Shown: one piece after another, positions 22,697-35,545 of the stretch | Numbering within the stretch: the first letter of the stretch is position 1 | How the letters are laid out: the number at the start of each line of letters is the position of its first letter | NCBI GenBank assembly: GCA_031002005.1 | Contig: JARYHS010008074.1 | Coordinates: forward strand, 11,540,924 to 11,604,923 | Direction of reading: 5' to 3' | Source of the DNA: Vandiemenella viatica | Lineage: Eukaryota > Arthropoda > Insecta > Orthoptera > Morabidae | Length of the DNA stretch: 64,000 bases | Notes under the pieces: model-generated | Databases searched by the model: none | The model's input: only the letters and a program-made list of their open reading frames with translations | Told to the model about the DNA's origin: nothing | Made by a program: the position numbers and the translations under genes

Positions 22697-25600
22697 AAGT
22701 TCTACATCTTCCTTTGTCCCTTACTTACAAATGAAAACTTATATGTATGCATGAGATCACTCTCATGGTTCTCTCTTAGCTTTCAAATACTATTCCCCCA
22801 TACTTCGCCCAGTCTCCAACCAGTTCTCATTGCCATTATGTTCCTTCTTTGCTCTACAACTCTCATTATCCTGATCTCTGTTATTATGATTCCCACTTCA
22901 GCCACCATAACATATCTGTTACTGTTTGTATTTTGTGGTAAATCAACTGACAAAATCAAAAAGCACTGATTTATACACCCTCAGACTCCTATATTTCTAA
23001 GTGAAGTATAGCTGCCGTAACGTCTCATTGTACTCTGGAAATATCCTACCAAAGCTTTGTATCCTAGTTTGCTTACTTCCTATGTACATTAATTCACTAT
23101 CTTCTCTGCTATATGTGTGGTACTTTTGAATCTTTCCAATTTCCTTTAGAGTATGTGTCACTCATTTGATTTGTGAAAAAAAAATAAAAAAAATTAAGCT
23201 CTGATAAGAGTTGTATGTTGTGTCGTAGGTTGTTCCTATTAATTTCTGCGATTTCTGAGCTTGGAAATGTGTAGGAAAGTTAGAAAACTGTAATGTTTCC
23301 TGAAATATGTTCCTAATGTATGTCACAGGAAATGTGGGGTGTTTCGAAATGTCACATTTGCCTGTTTCTACAGCCAGTCTGTTTGGATATAATATGCTGA
23401 ATGTATGACACTATTAGTAGGCTTGAGGGATTCTATGACGTCCATAGCACTGCAGATTGGTGATGGATTTGTATGTATTGACAAGACAAATCAAAATTGA
23501 AGAATTTTTTGTTAACTCACTTAGTTCTGGAGTTATAATGAGATTGAAATGTGGGTGGAACAGAAGAAAAATGTCACCCATAACTAATGTTTGATATTCA
23601 ATATCTTGACAACTAAATGGGATATCAAAAAAGTTTATTCTTTGCTTTCGATTTGTTGAGTTACATAAGAATTCATCACAAAATGCATTGCCACATTTAT
23701 TTAGAGATGCCATAACTATGTACTTACCATATGGATTTTGCTACCAAGATCTGTCTTTTGCCTGATGATGGATGTTTTTGATATTCAAATGATTTCAGCT
23801 GCCTTATTCGCCATTAATCAGCAAATCATAATAATCTATTTCGAGCAACACCGAATGTACTTGAGGTTGTGTTTAAAGTTGTTAATTTGCAGAATGTTTT
23901 AACTGTGTTTGATGCTTGTGACTCAAGGAGAATAATAATAATAAGCAAATCTTCATAATAACCTGAGAAACTAGGGTACCAACAGTGGACAACATTCAAC
24001 CATCCTTTTTGCTCTTTTTGAGTTCATACAGGCTTTTTGATCAGAAATGATATGTCCCATGGGCAAGGGTGCTCAGAACACAAATGCGTGAGGCGAATGA
24101 TGGCAGCTAATGGTATGAAAGTATGGTGTCTATAAATGTAGGTTTCCAGTACACACTTTTTCCCAGCCAAGAAAATATAGCTGGCCATTTATACCAGACT
24201 CCATATTGAACTGTTTGCCTGGGAGAAAGATGGAATGTTGTCGAAATTCCTGCATCTCTTCTGGTCTCTATCATCACAGCATAACAAAAGAACCAACTTG
24301 GTGCTATATCCATATTCCCCAGGAACCTCTTCCATGAGGATGTTTTGCTGCAAAGGGATGTGTGTGTGGGGGGGGGGGGGGGAGGAAACTACCCTTAGTG
24401 ACACTGTTCTATTCATATCACTGACTATAGGATAGAAAAGAGTGGAAATAATATGTGGCAGTTATCAGAGATAACATAGGTTGATATGACCCATGGACCA
24501 GTAAAATTAATATGAATAATGAAGGAAACAGAAATTAACTCACCACATTCCAAAGTTGATGGCTGTGATGACAGAAGATACTTAAGCGGACTAACACATA
24601 CAAAATATTTCAGCTACTGCCTTCTTCAGTTGTAGATAAACGGGCCATTAGGCTCCGTACATGTGCACACACAGAACGTCACCCAAAGTAGTAATGCAGT
24701 CCAGAGATATTGACTTACTTGTGCAGCTACAGTAATTTTGTGTAAATTCCTATCAGGGATGTGTTTCAATTCGATGCTACATTTCAGACTATCTTTCAGA
24801 CTTCAACATCTGGCAAAATATTGACTTTCTTGATTTGCTGCCCTAATGAAGCCAGTGAAAGTCAATAGTTGTCAGTGACATCATAGTCGTTTGCATTGGA
24901 TGCCTCTCCTGATCAGAGTGCATTCTCAAACGATCTTGATGGCTGTCTCCACCTTAACTTTCTAATAACTGGATTTCTTACTGTACTTAGTTGATATCCC
25001 ACTACTGTGCGAGATGAATCTTCAAGCTTCCTTTATCATGCTGTTGTATTATCCTTTTTCATGAGCCAATATTTGTGTTTAATTTATTTATTAGTCAGTT
25101 AAAGAGGCAGATCCTTCAAGATTGTTAGAGAATTTGTTCTGATCATCAGTTAACACCCTCTGCCACATGTATCTCCACCATGCTTCCCACTCTGTTGTCC
25201 AACTTGACCCCCAGTGCTTCTGTGAGATCCTGGCTTCACCGAGAGGCTCTCGGCACATATGATTATAACGACCTGGATTGTACAAGGACAGCAACTCCAG
25301 AAACACCACATCAAGTTGGTGCACTTCCCTGGTCAGAAGGCTGACACACTGGAAAAGCCTCCAGTGTTACAATAATTTTGTTGTTGATCCTGCTCTGGCA
25401 TTTTGTATGTAGAATTTTATTGAATTGTGATAAATTTGTACACAAATTGGTGAAAATCTAAAAATATTCAACATTTCCAGCAGCCCCCTCCCTCAAAATT
25501 GGAATTATAAGGCATTTGTGATAAATAATGTTCTACTTGGGCATTAATTACTTTTTATGAACTTAAATAATGAGGTATAAATCCTAAAGGTAATCAGCTG

Positions 25601-25849
25601 CAAATTTTTAGCAGCAAGAACAACTTCTACAGAGTGTAACTTTGTGCTACAACAAATTTTTCTAAAGTTATACATGTAGTTAAGAGTAGTAGTTACTTGC
25701 ACATTTGTTTCAACTTTTACTTTCTGGAGTAAGGGCTAAGCCAGCGATGTTTTTATGATTTTTGTTCTTGTCACAGCCTTCCTTACTTCCACTTAAGAAA
25801 GTGATGGGATTTTGTCTTTTATTTTTTTTATTTTTTTACCGTTTAGCCC
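22697..25849. other. Unassigned sequence, probably intronic
   Basis: No credible gene. Seen: a G-run at 24367-24382; a segment at 24545-24670 (ggctgtgatgacagaagata ... gccttcttcagttgtagat) that resembles a dispersed insect repeat but has no partner here; a 77-codon minus-strand frame at 25091-25324 with a Trp-rich end (WEAWWRYMWQR) that I do not recognise. The rest is AT-rich. Confidence 0.3.
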
Positions 25850-26290
25850 ACTAAGGAGGAACAATTAATTTGCATTTCCTCCTTATTAATCTTCCTGTTT
25901 CTTTTCTTCCCAAAACCTCCTCATCCTTTCGCTGTGGTCTTGACGTCTCTCTTGTGTCCCTGCATTTCTGAGTTTCAGATTTTTTGCTGTTGGGATCTTA
26001 GGGGCAAATTTATGTGATTAATTTTCTATGTGTATTGCGTGTAGTTGTCATTAGGTCTAAATTGACTTACATGAAGTCCTTATCAGTTTCTATAATCCAG
26101 CGTGCTTTGGTTTGTCGGCATCCGTTGACAGTGTGGATAATTTTCTCGGTCAGTCGTGAGTCATCCATTCGTGCTAAATGTCCGTACAATTTCATGCGTC
26201 TGTTCCATGCAAGTGAGGTGAATTGTTCGGTCAGTGACTACAGTTCTGAGCTTTTGCACATCCAGATGCCATCTTGAATCTTGGGGCAGC
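25850..26290 (-). mobile_element. LINE family D, C-terminal fragment
   Basis: On the minus strand the frames give RMKLYGHLARMDDSRLTEKI, then a TKARWIIETDKDF segment and a basic tail. The same order (VFYGHIVWMDNHRLASKIF) is seen at 45385-45450 on the plus strand, and the post-domain tail resembles that of 47473-47718. This is the end of a non-LTR retrotransposon protein. Numerous stops; only the last ~150 codons are left. Confidence 0.7.
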
Positions 26291-27783
26291 CATTCAAAGG
26301 AAACTGAAATGAATTTAAATAGAACATTAAAAATATTTTGGAGAGACCAAAATATAAGTAATAATAATAATTGTTTATTTATACTAACATAAATGATCAG
26401 TTTACTGGTGGTGTCATAACAGAGGTTGAATCCGGGAAAGATGTATGGTATCAAGGATATGTTTACAAGCTGATTATCACCTACAGAGTTCTGAAGAGGT
26501 TATAGTGCAAGCAAAAACTCTTGACAGCTCTCACTGGTAAACAGATGTTGAGTTTGTTAAAGTTGTGTAGATTGTCATTGGCTGCCACTGGGTGGACTAC
26601 ATTGCCTGACACATGGATCTTTCACATGCAGTAGACCTTGCTGCATTCAGGCACCAATGCCAACCCCAATCCTAGCAGAGGAGAATCCTACTACACAGCC
26701 TCACCAGTAACCAACCAGGGTGAACGGCAATAGGTAAACAGTTTATACTGGCACCGTAGTCCATTGAGTGGTAACCAATACCAATTCACTCAACTTTGAC
26801 GATCTCAACACCTTTTCATTCAGTGAAAGCTGTGAGGGTTTTTCCTGATAGTACTACCACTTCAGAATTTTGTTGGTGAGAATTAACTTACCATCATATC
26901 ACTGACACCAGTCATTCCCCTTAGTCAACCCGTAAACCTATGGCTTATACTATTATAAATATACTATTGCCGGTAGTTATAATTTTATTTTAATTGATCA
27001 TTTTTTTTTTCTTTTGTGTCGGCCCTTGCAGACTTTCAAGACACTGGCACCTGTGTACAGGTGTCCAGTGTTAAGTTATCATAGTGGAAAGACATGTACA
27101 CTACTTGTAATAGAACTGGATTTGTCAAATCTGAAGCAACTAAACACTAATGAAGGAATGTTGTGTTGCTACTTGTGTGCAAAACATGTAACTGTTTTCT
27201 GTATGTTATAGGTGTATTTTTGTCTGTGAAATGTGCAGAGTGGGGCAGCTAAATTTGTTTGAGATGAGAGTTGGTAATCATTCAGGCATTGATTATTGTG
27301 CAAAACTACCTAAAAACTGCAATCAGGACAGCAAGTATGCAGTGACCAGGTCTCGATCCAGGACCTGTTTACCTCTCCTTTCCTGTGGGGTGGCACCTAG
27401 ACATGCACAGCCATACTGGTGGCACAATGTACTTATTCTGCTTTAATTCATTTTATTTTACTTTGATTGGCTATTACATGGATTATACTTTTCTGCAATT
27501 TTTGTTTGTCAACTTCATCCTCCATTTCCATTCCCACCTATTGCACTTCATTTGTTTCTGGCTTCAGTCATGTCAATGTGCCTAATAATCCCCTTTTCAT
27601 GTCTCACCTTTAACATGAGGAAGATTTGTAAAGTGTGTTTTGTATTTGTCACAGCTCTTCTACGTTTATCTGTAATGAATAACAGATTTATTTTCCTTAT
27701 TCTTCATCATCATTGCCTAACTGCTTTTTCATTATTGCTATTGTCAAATTACCTTGGCTTATCATTTGACAGTAAATTCAACT
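26291..27783. other. Unassigned sequence, probably intronic
   Basis: No gene called. A polypyrimidine tract and AG at 27002-27030 precede an open stretch (TFKTLAPVYRCPVLSYHSGK...), with GT at 27060; I considered it as an exon and did not accept it (see rejected items). The rest shows nothing recognisable. Confidence 0.3.
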
Positions 27784-28400
27784 GAGCTGGACACCTGGTA
27801 TAGAGGTTTCAAAATCCTTCATTTATTGGAGTGGGTGATGAGATGTATTGGGACACTTAGGAAATTGGAATACAAAATCTTGGTCAGACTATTGCTGTAG
27901 TTTTGTGGGATAGCATGGGTCCCATATGCAGCAGTTGGAGGGAGTGCAGAGGAGGGCAACTAAATTTGTTTGAGGATATTACCACTGAGCACAATCAGTA
28001 ACTGATGTGATAAAGGAGCATTGGAAGCTAGGAGGTCGGTGAAGTGTATGCTTGGATTATATGAGACTTATGTGGGAAAAAAGGCCTTCATGAATATTGG
28101 TAGACAAATTAGTAGTACAGGGAAGGGAATAGATGACCATTGCTATAAACTAGCAGCTGGTTTCAGGCATAAAGTTCTTTTCGCAAATACTGGTTTGATG
28201 TACTGGATTAAGGTACTGAAAGAAGTTAATAGTTTTCCTGAAACGGAGAAAGAATTTAAGATAAAATTTCTTAAAAGGTTAAATAAATGAGCAAGGAATT
28301 TCTGCCATAAGAATTTAAAGTAAAAATGTGAAAGTATGTGTTAATGAAAATTGACACTCGGCACATGGCCTACTTTAAATAAAATAAAATTAAAAATTTC
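27784..28400 (+). mobile_element. LINE family A, 3' fragment (copy 3)
   Basis: Parallels 20220-20850 of copy 2: gaggtttcaaaatccttcat, ggaaattggaatacaaaatc, ttggtcagactattgct, then QLEGVQRRATKFV-like and LGLYETYVGKKAFMNIG, EVNSFPETEKEFKIKFLKRL, and an AAATAAAATAAAAT-type tail at 28375-28395. Reading frames are broken repeatedly. The 3' boundary near 28400 is where the AT-rich tail ends. Confidence 0.72.
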
Positions 28401-28499
28401 TGTAAATGATAGAACAGTTTCAGAATAAAAAGGAAATGATGTGTGGAGTTAAATCTGATGATAAAGGGAATCACTAAAGGGAAAAAGTGTAAAGAGTTA

Positions 28500-29601
28500 C
28501 AGGATGGGATTCAAAAGTAAGGAGCCTTTGTTCAAAAGGACAGATTTATTGAGCAAATTGTTACAACTGACTAATAATCTTACAAAATAAGCACCTCCTG
28601 CATCAATACACTTTTGTAGGTGGCTTTTCAATGACTTAATGGCACCCAGGTAGGCCCGTTCCTTGATGGCTGCAAAGGCTGCCTTGACTTTTGCTAAGAT
28701 GTCCTCGATTGAGAGGAAGCGTTTTCCTGTCAGTGTTGATTTTAAGCACGGGAAGAAGAAGCAGTCAGGAGGTGACAAGTCCGAACTGTAGAGATGCTGG
28801 GAGACCGCCGGAACATTCATTGGGCTAGGTATGTGCTAACGATGGAGGCAATGAGGCTGGGAGCGTTACTGTGCTGAAGCTTCCAGCTGTCTTTGATGTC
28901 TCTTCGCTTGCGCACGACGCTTCTTTTCAGGACTTCCAAGTAGTAAGCAGCATTCATGGTCACTCCAGACAGAACAAACTTGTAGTGGTCGATCCCCTTC
29001 ACTCCGAAGAAGGCGATGAGCATGGTCTTCAGCTTCAATTTGCTCATCCGCACTTTCTTGGGTCAGGGTGAGTTTGAGGTGATTCACTCAGAGCTTTGGA
29101 ATTTTGTCTCTGGGTCGTATTGGAAAGTCCAAGTTTTGTCGCTGGTTATCACTTTTTCAAGAATGCCAGGATCGTCTTTGCACATTTGTATCAGTTTTTG
29201 ACATCGGAGCACTCTGTTGTTTTTTGCTCTTCAGTCAAAACTCTCGACACTAGTTTGGCACAGATCTTCCACATGTGCAAGTCCAGTGCGTCGTACTGTT
29301 GCCTCCGATAAGTCCAGGGCCTCTGCTACTTGGTAGAGACTTAAATGCCGGTCCGTGTTCAAAAAATCACGCACTCACTGCACATTAATATGAGTTTGTG
29401 ACTACGATGGGTGTCCAGACCAGGGCTCGTCGATCACCTCTTCCCAGCCCTTCCTAAAGCCTTGTGCCACTTTTTTGTCTAAAGATAAGATAGACACTCA
29501 GTCCCAAATGGCTTTTGAAGCATTTTGAATGTTTTGGAAGGAGACTTGCCCAATTGGAAGCAGAACTTGATTGCATACCATTGCTTTAACGAACTTTCCA
29601 T
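28500..29601 (-). pseudogene. Mariner transposase pseudogene
   Basis: Starts at an ATG at 29601-29599 (MESSLKQWYAIKFCFQLGKS), resembling mariner N-termini (EQRYAIKFCVKLGKT). Then MWKICAKLVSRVLTEEQKTT, VITSDKTWTFQYDPETK, MSKLKLKTMLIAFFGVKGID, MNAAYYLEVLKR, LQHSNAPSLIASIVSTYLAQ, YSSDLSPPDCFFFPCLKSTL. Of the D,D34D triad, the first Asp (SDKTW, usually GDESW) and third (SPPD) are present; the second is lost, HSNAPS where HDNAPS is usual. Several frameshifts and stops occur between 28820 and 29560. The last frame runs on through the terminal repeat. Confidence 0.9.
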
Positions 29602-29780
29602 TCCGCCCTGTCACACACTACTGCATAGGGGTTCCCGTCAAGGCCAGTCCTACCACTTCGAAAGCTGCGTTGCGTAGTGAAGCCAACACCCCCCACCACT
29701 GCTGTTGGCAAGCAGAGCATGCGATGAGGTACGCTCATGTCAGAATAAAATGAGGCTCACTACTTTTGAATCGTATCTTG
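28500..29780 (-). mobile_element. Full-length mariner element, inactive
   Basis: A 1,281-bp Tc1/mariner-superfamily DNA transposon, transposase on the minus strand. Terminal inverted repeats of about 28 bp: left CAGGATGGGATTCAAAAGTA, right (reverse complement) CAAGATACGATTCAAAAGTA. A TA dinucleotide sits just outside each end (28498-28499 and 29781-29782), the duplicated target site of this superfamily. Length and repeat size are those of a complete mariner. The coding region is broken, so it cannot move itself; the intact ends could in principle still be recognised by a matching transposase. Confidence 0.92.
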
Positions 29781-29782
29781 TA

Positions 29783-30240
29783 TACGTATACCTGGCACAG
29801 GAAATGAGTATGTAGCTTATTAAGGAACTGCAAGGACAAAAATTTGCTGAAGATAGGTCATTGAGGGTTGGGTGTTAAGTATGTTAACAACATGTCTATT
29901 GAGGAAAAAGTTGGTAGTTATAATTGGATTAGGTTTTTGAGTTTTAATGAGTTCTGTGCTGTAACATATTGTCATTAGGTCCTTTCAAGTTGTTTTGTGT
30001 GGGCCTTCCTGTTATGGATTGATTAGTAAGTATAGTCTATAATATATGGTATAATAACTGTTGTCTATGGTGTTGTTTAACTTTCAGTAACCATTCTGAT
30101 GTCAAGTTTGCTCATAGCCCATATTATTGTGGTAGTATTAAAGAACACAATATTCCTGGAATTAAGACAAATATATTTTAACACGACAGTAAACATGTTA
30201 GATGAAAAACCTCAACCATAGTTCTATTCCTAGCTGGAAT
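29783..30240. other. Unassigned AT-rich sequence
   Basis: Short spacer between the mariner and LINE B. Nothing recognised. Confidence 0.45.
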
Positions 30241-30244
30241 AGTG

Positions 30245-33200
30245 TTACTATATTTCCTATCTAAATCTACATATATACTCTACAATTCACAAAATTGTGG
30301 GTGGCAGAGGGTGCTCAGCACCAAAGCTAATCTCTTTGCTGTGCATTCCAAGCCCGAATGGTACCAGGGGAAAAAGAATTCATATATAAGAATCAGTGCG
30401 GCACCTTATTTCTCTAATCTTCTCTTTCCTGCCATTCCAACTCAAATAGGTTGGTGGACAAAGTATTTCCCTACATTTGTACGTGAAAGTGGGAGTATGC
30501 ATGTTTACCAATGAGTTTAAACACAACGTGCGTCTTCTATCTACCAGAGACTCCCAGCCTAGTGTACTAATCAGTTCTGTCGTGCTTTCACAACGACTAT
30601 AGCAAGCGGTCACAATGGAGCGGCTCTTCTCTGTACTTTCTCTATACTCTCAATCAACCCCTTACGAAACAAATCCCAAACGGCACAACAATAGTCAAAA
30701 TGTGGACGCACAAGATATTTGTACGCTATCTCCTCTGTTTGTTCATTACAATTTTTCAAGACTCGACCTAGGAATCACAGCCTAGAATTAGCTCTACCTA
30801 CTAACGAATTAATTTGTAAGTCCTATTTCATGTTCCTTTGCACTGTTACTCCCAAATATTTCATAGAATTGACCATATCAATAATTTAACTGTTTACCTT
30901 GTATTTCTGAACAATCTGATTCTTTTTGTTAGTTATGCTCATTGTCTTACACTTTTTACAATTTAGTGTAAGTTGCCATTCAGTGCACCATTGCAAAATA
31001 ACATCCAGATCACACTGAATTTCTAAGCAATTGGCTGAATTCCTTACTTCCCTATAAATAACCGTGTCATCAGCAAATAATCTAAAAATGCTTTTTGCTT
31101 TGCCTCTGAGATTGTTTATAAAAATTAAGAAAAGAAGTGGTCCTACTACACTTCTTTGAGGTACAACCGATGTAACATCTAGATTAGAAGAACTTTCTTC
31201 TTCAATGACGACATACAGCGACCGAGCAGTTAGAAAATCGTTTATCCATTCAAAAAGCTAATTGGATATACCATACACTTGAAGCTTCACTAAAAGGCGA
31301 TTGTGTGGCTCAGAGTCAAAGGCTTTCTGAAAATCTAAAAAAAAAAAAAAATGCATCTACTTGTGAACCTGCATCAATAACTTTCATTACTTCGTGTGTA
31401 AATAGGGCCACGATCTTTTCTTCCGAAATCTGTGTTGATTTATTGTAAGCAAATTGTTTTCATCTAGAAAATTCATAATATAATATGCTCCATAACTCTA
31501 CTACAAACAGATGTAATAGATATGGGTCGGTAGTTTCTAGGGTCACTTTGATCCCCTTTTTTGAAAATCGGAGTTACTTGCGCAATTTTTCAGTCGGAAA
31601 ATACGTTTTGCTCTTCTAAGGATTTACTGAATATATCAGACAGAAATGGTCCGATTTCTGCTGCGTACTCTGAAAATACCCTTACTGGAATTTAATCTGG
31701 GCCCGGTGCTTTCCCGCACTTCAGGAGGTTTAATTGCTTTATGATACCTGCAGTATATGTTCATAATGATTCCATCACCAACTTGACATGACATCGGAAA
31801 ACGGGAATGCAATCCTTATTTTCATCAGTAAATAAATTTTTGAATACAGTATGTTAACTTTATCGCAGCTTTCATTAACTTCGGAACCTTCGCAAATTAG
31901 TGCTGGAATATTATTGTTGGTACAACTGACTTTTTGTACATACGACCAAAATTTCTTTCGGTTTTCTGTGAGACTCTTAGAGAGAGAGTTGGAATGAAAA
32001 TCGTTGAAGGCCTCATGCATCACATTCTTGACACGTCCTCTTAACTCAACTAAGGTTTCTAAATCGCTATGACACCCCTTTCTCCTTGAGTGTGTGTGTA
32101 TCCTCCTTTGTTTTATGAGTAATCTTTTGACTTTGCATGTGTACCATGGTGGATCATTCTCCCCCTTTATTGTCCTCTTCAGTATGTGTGTTTCCATACC
32201 CTCCCTGAGTATACATATAAATCAATGCCACATTTCTTGAATGGTGTCCCATGTTAACTTGAAGTTATGGTCATTACTACTCAGGTAGGTTCTAAAACAC
32301 TCCTTTGAGGCCTTACGGAATCCGTTCTTTTCCCCTTTTTCACTTGTACATTAAATTGATAGCCGCAATTACCGCTTTGTGATTGCTCATTCCTGTGGTC
32401 GTTGAAATGTCGGTGTATAATTTTGGCCTGTTGGTAACCAGCAGATCTAAAATGTTTTCGCTAGTGTTATGACACTGCATAGGTTCATTAACTAGTTGCT
32501 CAAGATGATTATCAGAGAACAGATCGAGAATTACTTCAGAAGCTGCCTTATCTCTGCTACCAGTAATGTGAATGTAATTATGCCAGTCAATATAAGGCAG
32601 GTTGAAGTCACGGCCTAGAATCGTAGCATGATCCTGAAAATGGCTATCTATACAATTTACATTATTTCTTAACTCCTCAGCAATAGCTATGTCAGAATCG
32701 GGTGGAGGGTAGAAAGCTCCTATGACAAGTTTTGACCCAGCAACATTGAGTTTAATCCATATGATTTCACAGATCGTATCAACGTCTATTTCATTACATG
32801 GGAGGGATTTACTCACAGCTATAAATACCCCACTTCCATGAGAATGTAATCTGTCTTTACAGAAAACGTTCATGCTATCTTTAACTGGGTTTGGCGGAAC
32901 TTATTTCCGATTTTAACCAACTTTCTGTACTGATAACGATATCCGCTTCTGTGCTACAAATAATGCGTTCAAGTTCCGGTTGTTTGTTATAAAAACTTCT
33001 ACAGTTAATTATGAGAACTTTTAACCATCGAGATTGTTTTACGTTACTCCTACATTCCGGTGTTACACCTGATTTGGTTGCCCGTAACTGCATTTTGTGT
33101 TTCGTGATTTCCTCCCTTGACCTAAAAAACCACCCAGTGCATTCCACACGGCCCCTGCCACCTGTGTAGCCGATTCACGGTATAGTGCATACCTGACCTA

Positions 33201-33905
33201 TTCAGGGGAACCCTACATGACTCAACCCTATGGCAAAGATGGAGAAATCTCTGGTTCAGCCCCTCAATATGGCTCTGATCCAGAGGTCCACAGTCTACTC
33301 TGTCTACAATGCTACAGATGCTTAGCTCCGCCGATATCTTATGGCCACCGGCCACAGAGTTCACGCTTTCAGCCAGCCATCGGAAGTAACAGAGAATAAC
33401 CTCCGACCCAAGGTGACAAGCATCATTGGTGCCTACATGAGCCACATTGTATGGCATCCAGGATGGCCTGTTCAACATCTCGGATCAGGCCACCTGGAAT
33501 ACACACTGAATGGACATTGGATTTCTTCCCCGAGTCATCTGCCATTTCCCTAAGGGGCTCTATAAACCGCCTAACATTAGAGCTCCCAACTACCAGAATC
33601 CCCTTCTGTGTTTACTCACTCCTAGCGGGCTGGGGTGCCGTCAACTCACAGGATGACAATTGTGGGACTGAGTCAGCGTCCGACAATACGTCATACCAGT
33701 TGGACAATCGAACAAGTTCAGCGTCTCGGCATTTAACCCTGTTCGACTGCCCCCGTGTACAGCTTCGAAGTCTAGAAGCCATACACCAGCCACCGACAGG
33801 CGACACAGCCTCCATCTCTGGGTACGAGGGTCAGTATGGGAGAATCTGCTGCAACCTTTTACAGCTGCTTCCAGCTGTGGAACTATCATTAAATAGAACA
33901 GATTT
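30245..33905 (-). mobile_element. LINE family B, nearly full length (copy 1)
   Basis: Minus-strand non-LTR retrotransposon of about 3.6 kb with both ORFs recognisable. ORF1 (33150-33890) is SGNH-like. ORF2 has an APE-type endonuclease: ADIVISTESWLKSEI, GVFIAVSKSLPCNEIDV, LVIGAFYPPPDSD, ILGRDFNLPYIDWHN (usually GGDFN), ENILDLLVTNRP, GMSNHKAVIA. A linker (31775-32197) contains WSYVQKVS. The reverse transcriptase follows with VPQ.SVVGPLLFLIFINN, LFADDTVIYREVRNS (catalytic FADD), NSMKYLGVTVQRNMK and LVRPHFDYCCAVWDLFRKGL. The 3' end carries ggtggcagagggtgct (plus strand), shared with the copy at 39738-40540. Organisation is CR1/L2-group-like. Scattered stops and frameshifts kill it. Confidence 0.88.
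33150..33890 (-). pseudogene. LINE B ORF1 with SGNH/esterase-like domain
   Basis: Across two frames: QKGILVVGSSNVRRFIEPLR (block I position, GxSN where GDSH/GSSH is common in SGNH-type LINE ORF1s), SVCIPGGLIRDVEQAILDAI, then after a frameshift near 33450 AHVGTNDACHLGSEVILCYF (block III GTND) and LNQRFLHLCHRVESCRVPLN. The upstream part is Cys-poor and unrecognised. ORF1 proteins of CR1/L2-group LINEs often carry such an esterase-like fold with an RNA-packaging role (established knowledge). The catalytic His block is not identifiable. Confidence 0.65.
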
Positions 33906-34847
33906 TTTTGTTACAAAATATATTTTTATTTAATTTAAAGAATTAATTCATTGCTGATAGCATATCTTCTAGACCTACCATCATCAGCTACACACGAAAA
34001 AGGCTGTCTTGTAAAATTACAGATATTGACGTATGAATGTAGTTTTTCATGGTCACTAGTCTCCCAAGAATATGTATAGATTCCTTGTTATAATCAGTTG
34101 ATTTAGTACTGTGCTGTTGGGTAGCATGATTGTGTATTGTTATATTTTTGCTTTTTGGCTTAAGTATTAAGGTTATGTTTTTAATAAAATTTCCAAGGTA
34201 ATTTATTTGTTACTAATACTTAAATTGGCAACAGTTACAATAATGGTGACATTGCAGATGGTGTAACGCAACAAGAATAAGGAACTTAAACCCATCACTT
34301 GCCACAGATAAACCGAGGGGGGGGCAACAACAAACTTCTGTACATTTTACAGTGTTTCAATATATACCTTAATTATGTTTATAGTACGACATACAGCAAG
34401 AGGATTAGATGCGTACATAGTGACACTCACCAAATGACTCTTGTGAATCATGTTAAATAGGGCAAGTTTGAAGTTTTAAACAAATCTTGACTAACATACT
34501 AACAGAAATAAATTATTGAGAGCATCATCAGTTTAAAATGTAATTAAAGCTTGTCGACCATCACCTTATATTTTTAACTTGTAGGGGGAAAACAGTTATG
34601 GTAAAGTTGTCAAATTTCAAGGGGAAGGAATTGGTATGTAATGGGTAGGCTTATTAGCTTTCAGTGTGGAAAAGCTGCTAGGAAGTAATTTACTGAAAAT
34701 ATCAACAAAAGACTGCAACTGCTATAAATGGCAGCCGTCACATCACAATTAAATTTAGAATGTGAGCAGTTGTAGTAGAGACAATATGAACTTCACTATT
34801 CAGGGAGTAAATTATAAGTGTTGGTTGATTCAAAGATGATTAGAAGT
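33906..34847. other. Unassigned AT-rich sequence
   Basis: A-rich and T-rich runs and a G-run at 34317-34324. The last ~60 bp may contain the interrupted endonuclease start of LINE F (a CWLIQR...MSN reading where SEHWL is expected), but this is weak. Confidence 0.35.
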
Positions 34848-34861
34848 AGGTATGTCAAATG

Positions 34862-35545
34862 GATAAAATCTTCTAGGGCTTTCCACTGAGGCAGTGCGTC
34901 AATGTAGGGCGACATTTCAAAGCCTGCCTCAGGCTCCATCTTCCGGTGAAGTTTCGGATTCTTCAAAGCGTCCACGCTTAAAAGGCCTTCGTTTGCCAGG
35001 TGACGTCAATCACGTGCGTCGGGGCCCATAAGTGCACAGGTGGTGGGGCAGGGAAGGACCTGGTTGGGCGGCCGGGTGGTGGGGCCGGAGACGTGGTAGG
35101 GGTATGCGCAGCGGAGGGGAGCGACTGGTAGTGATAATCTTGCAGCCTTGATCTCTGCCTCCTAAAATGATTTATCACTGGATTCCATGCCGTGCTATGG
35201 TGGTATCCTGAATCCCTATTCACTATTCCATCCGCCAGATGAATCTCCACAGATTCCTTTAACACACTGTCCCAAAGCCCTTGGCGAAAGATAGTATTCT
35301 TGTTGCCTCAAAGTCGAAGGTATGCTCTTTGTCGATACTGTGCTAGGGCACTGCCGACATAGTGACCTGTCCCAACCGTACACGTCTTGCATGTTCTAAA
35401 CAACGCTGGCATACAGACCTTGTGGTCTGCCCGATTTATTGTTGCCCACATTCACAGGGAATCGAGTATATGCCAGGATGCCTAAGGCCCAACCCATCCT
35501 TAGCGTTGCGTAATAGGTCCTGTATCTACTTAGGTGGGCGGGTTT
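34862..35545 (-). pseudogene. PLE GIY-YIG endonuclease C-terminus, left arm
   Basis: Minus-strand reading: KIQDLLRNAKDGLGLRHP then GIYSIPCECGQQ at 35440-35475, then a stop where the Tyr of YIG is expected (*IGQTTRSV), then LEHARRVRLGQVTMSA. GIY and the CxC pair are the signature of PLE endonucleases. The copy continues through a His-rich, then Pro-rich tail (PTTSPAPPPGRPTRSF). The reverse-transcriptase half is absent. Dead by stop codons and frameshifts. Confidence 0.8.

Noticed and set aside
27002..27211. Possible exon (TFKTLAPVYRCPVLSYHSGK...), briefly resembling a dynein heavy-chain C-terminal VYRxP motif
   Set aside because: Similarity is limited to a few residues; the candidate donor GTGTCC is weak and gives a 29-bp exon whose end phase does not fit the phase-0 chain.
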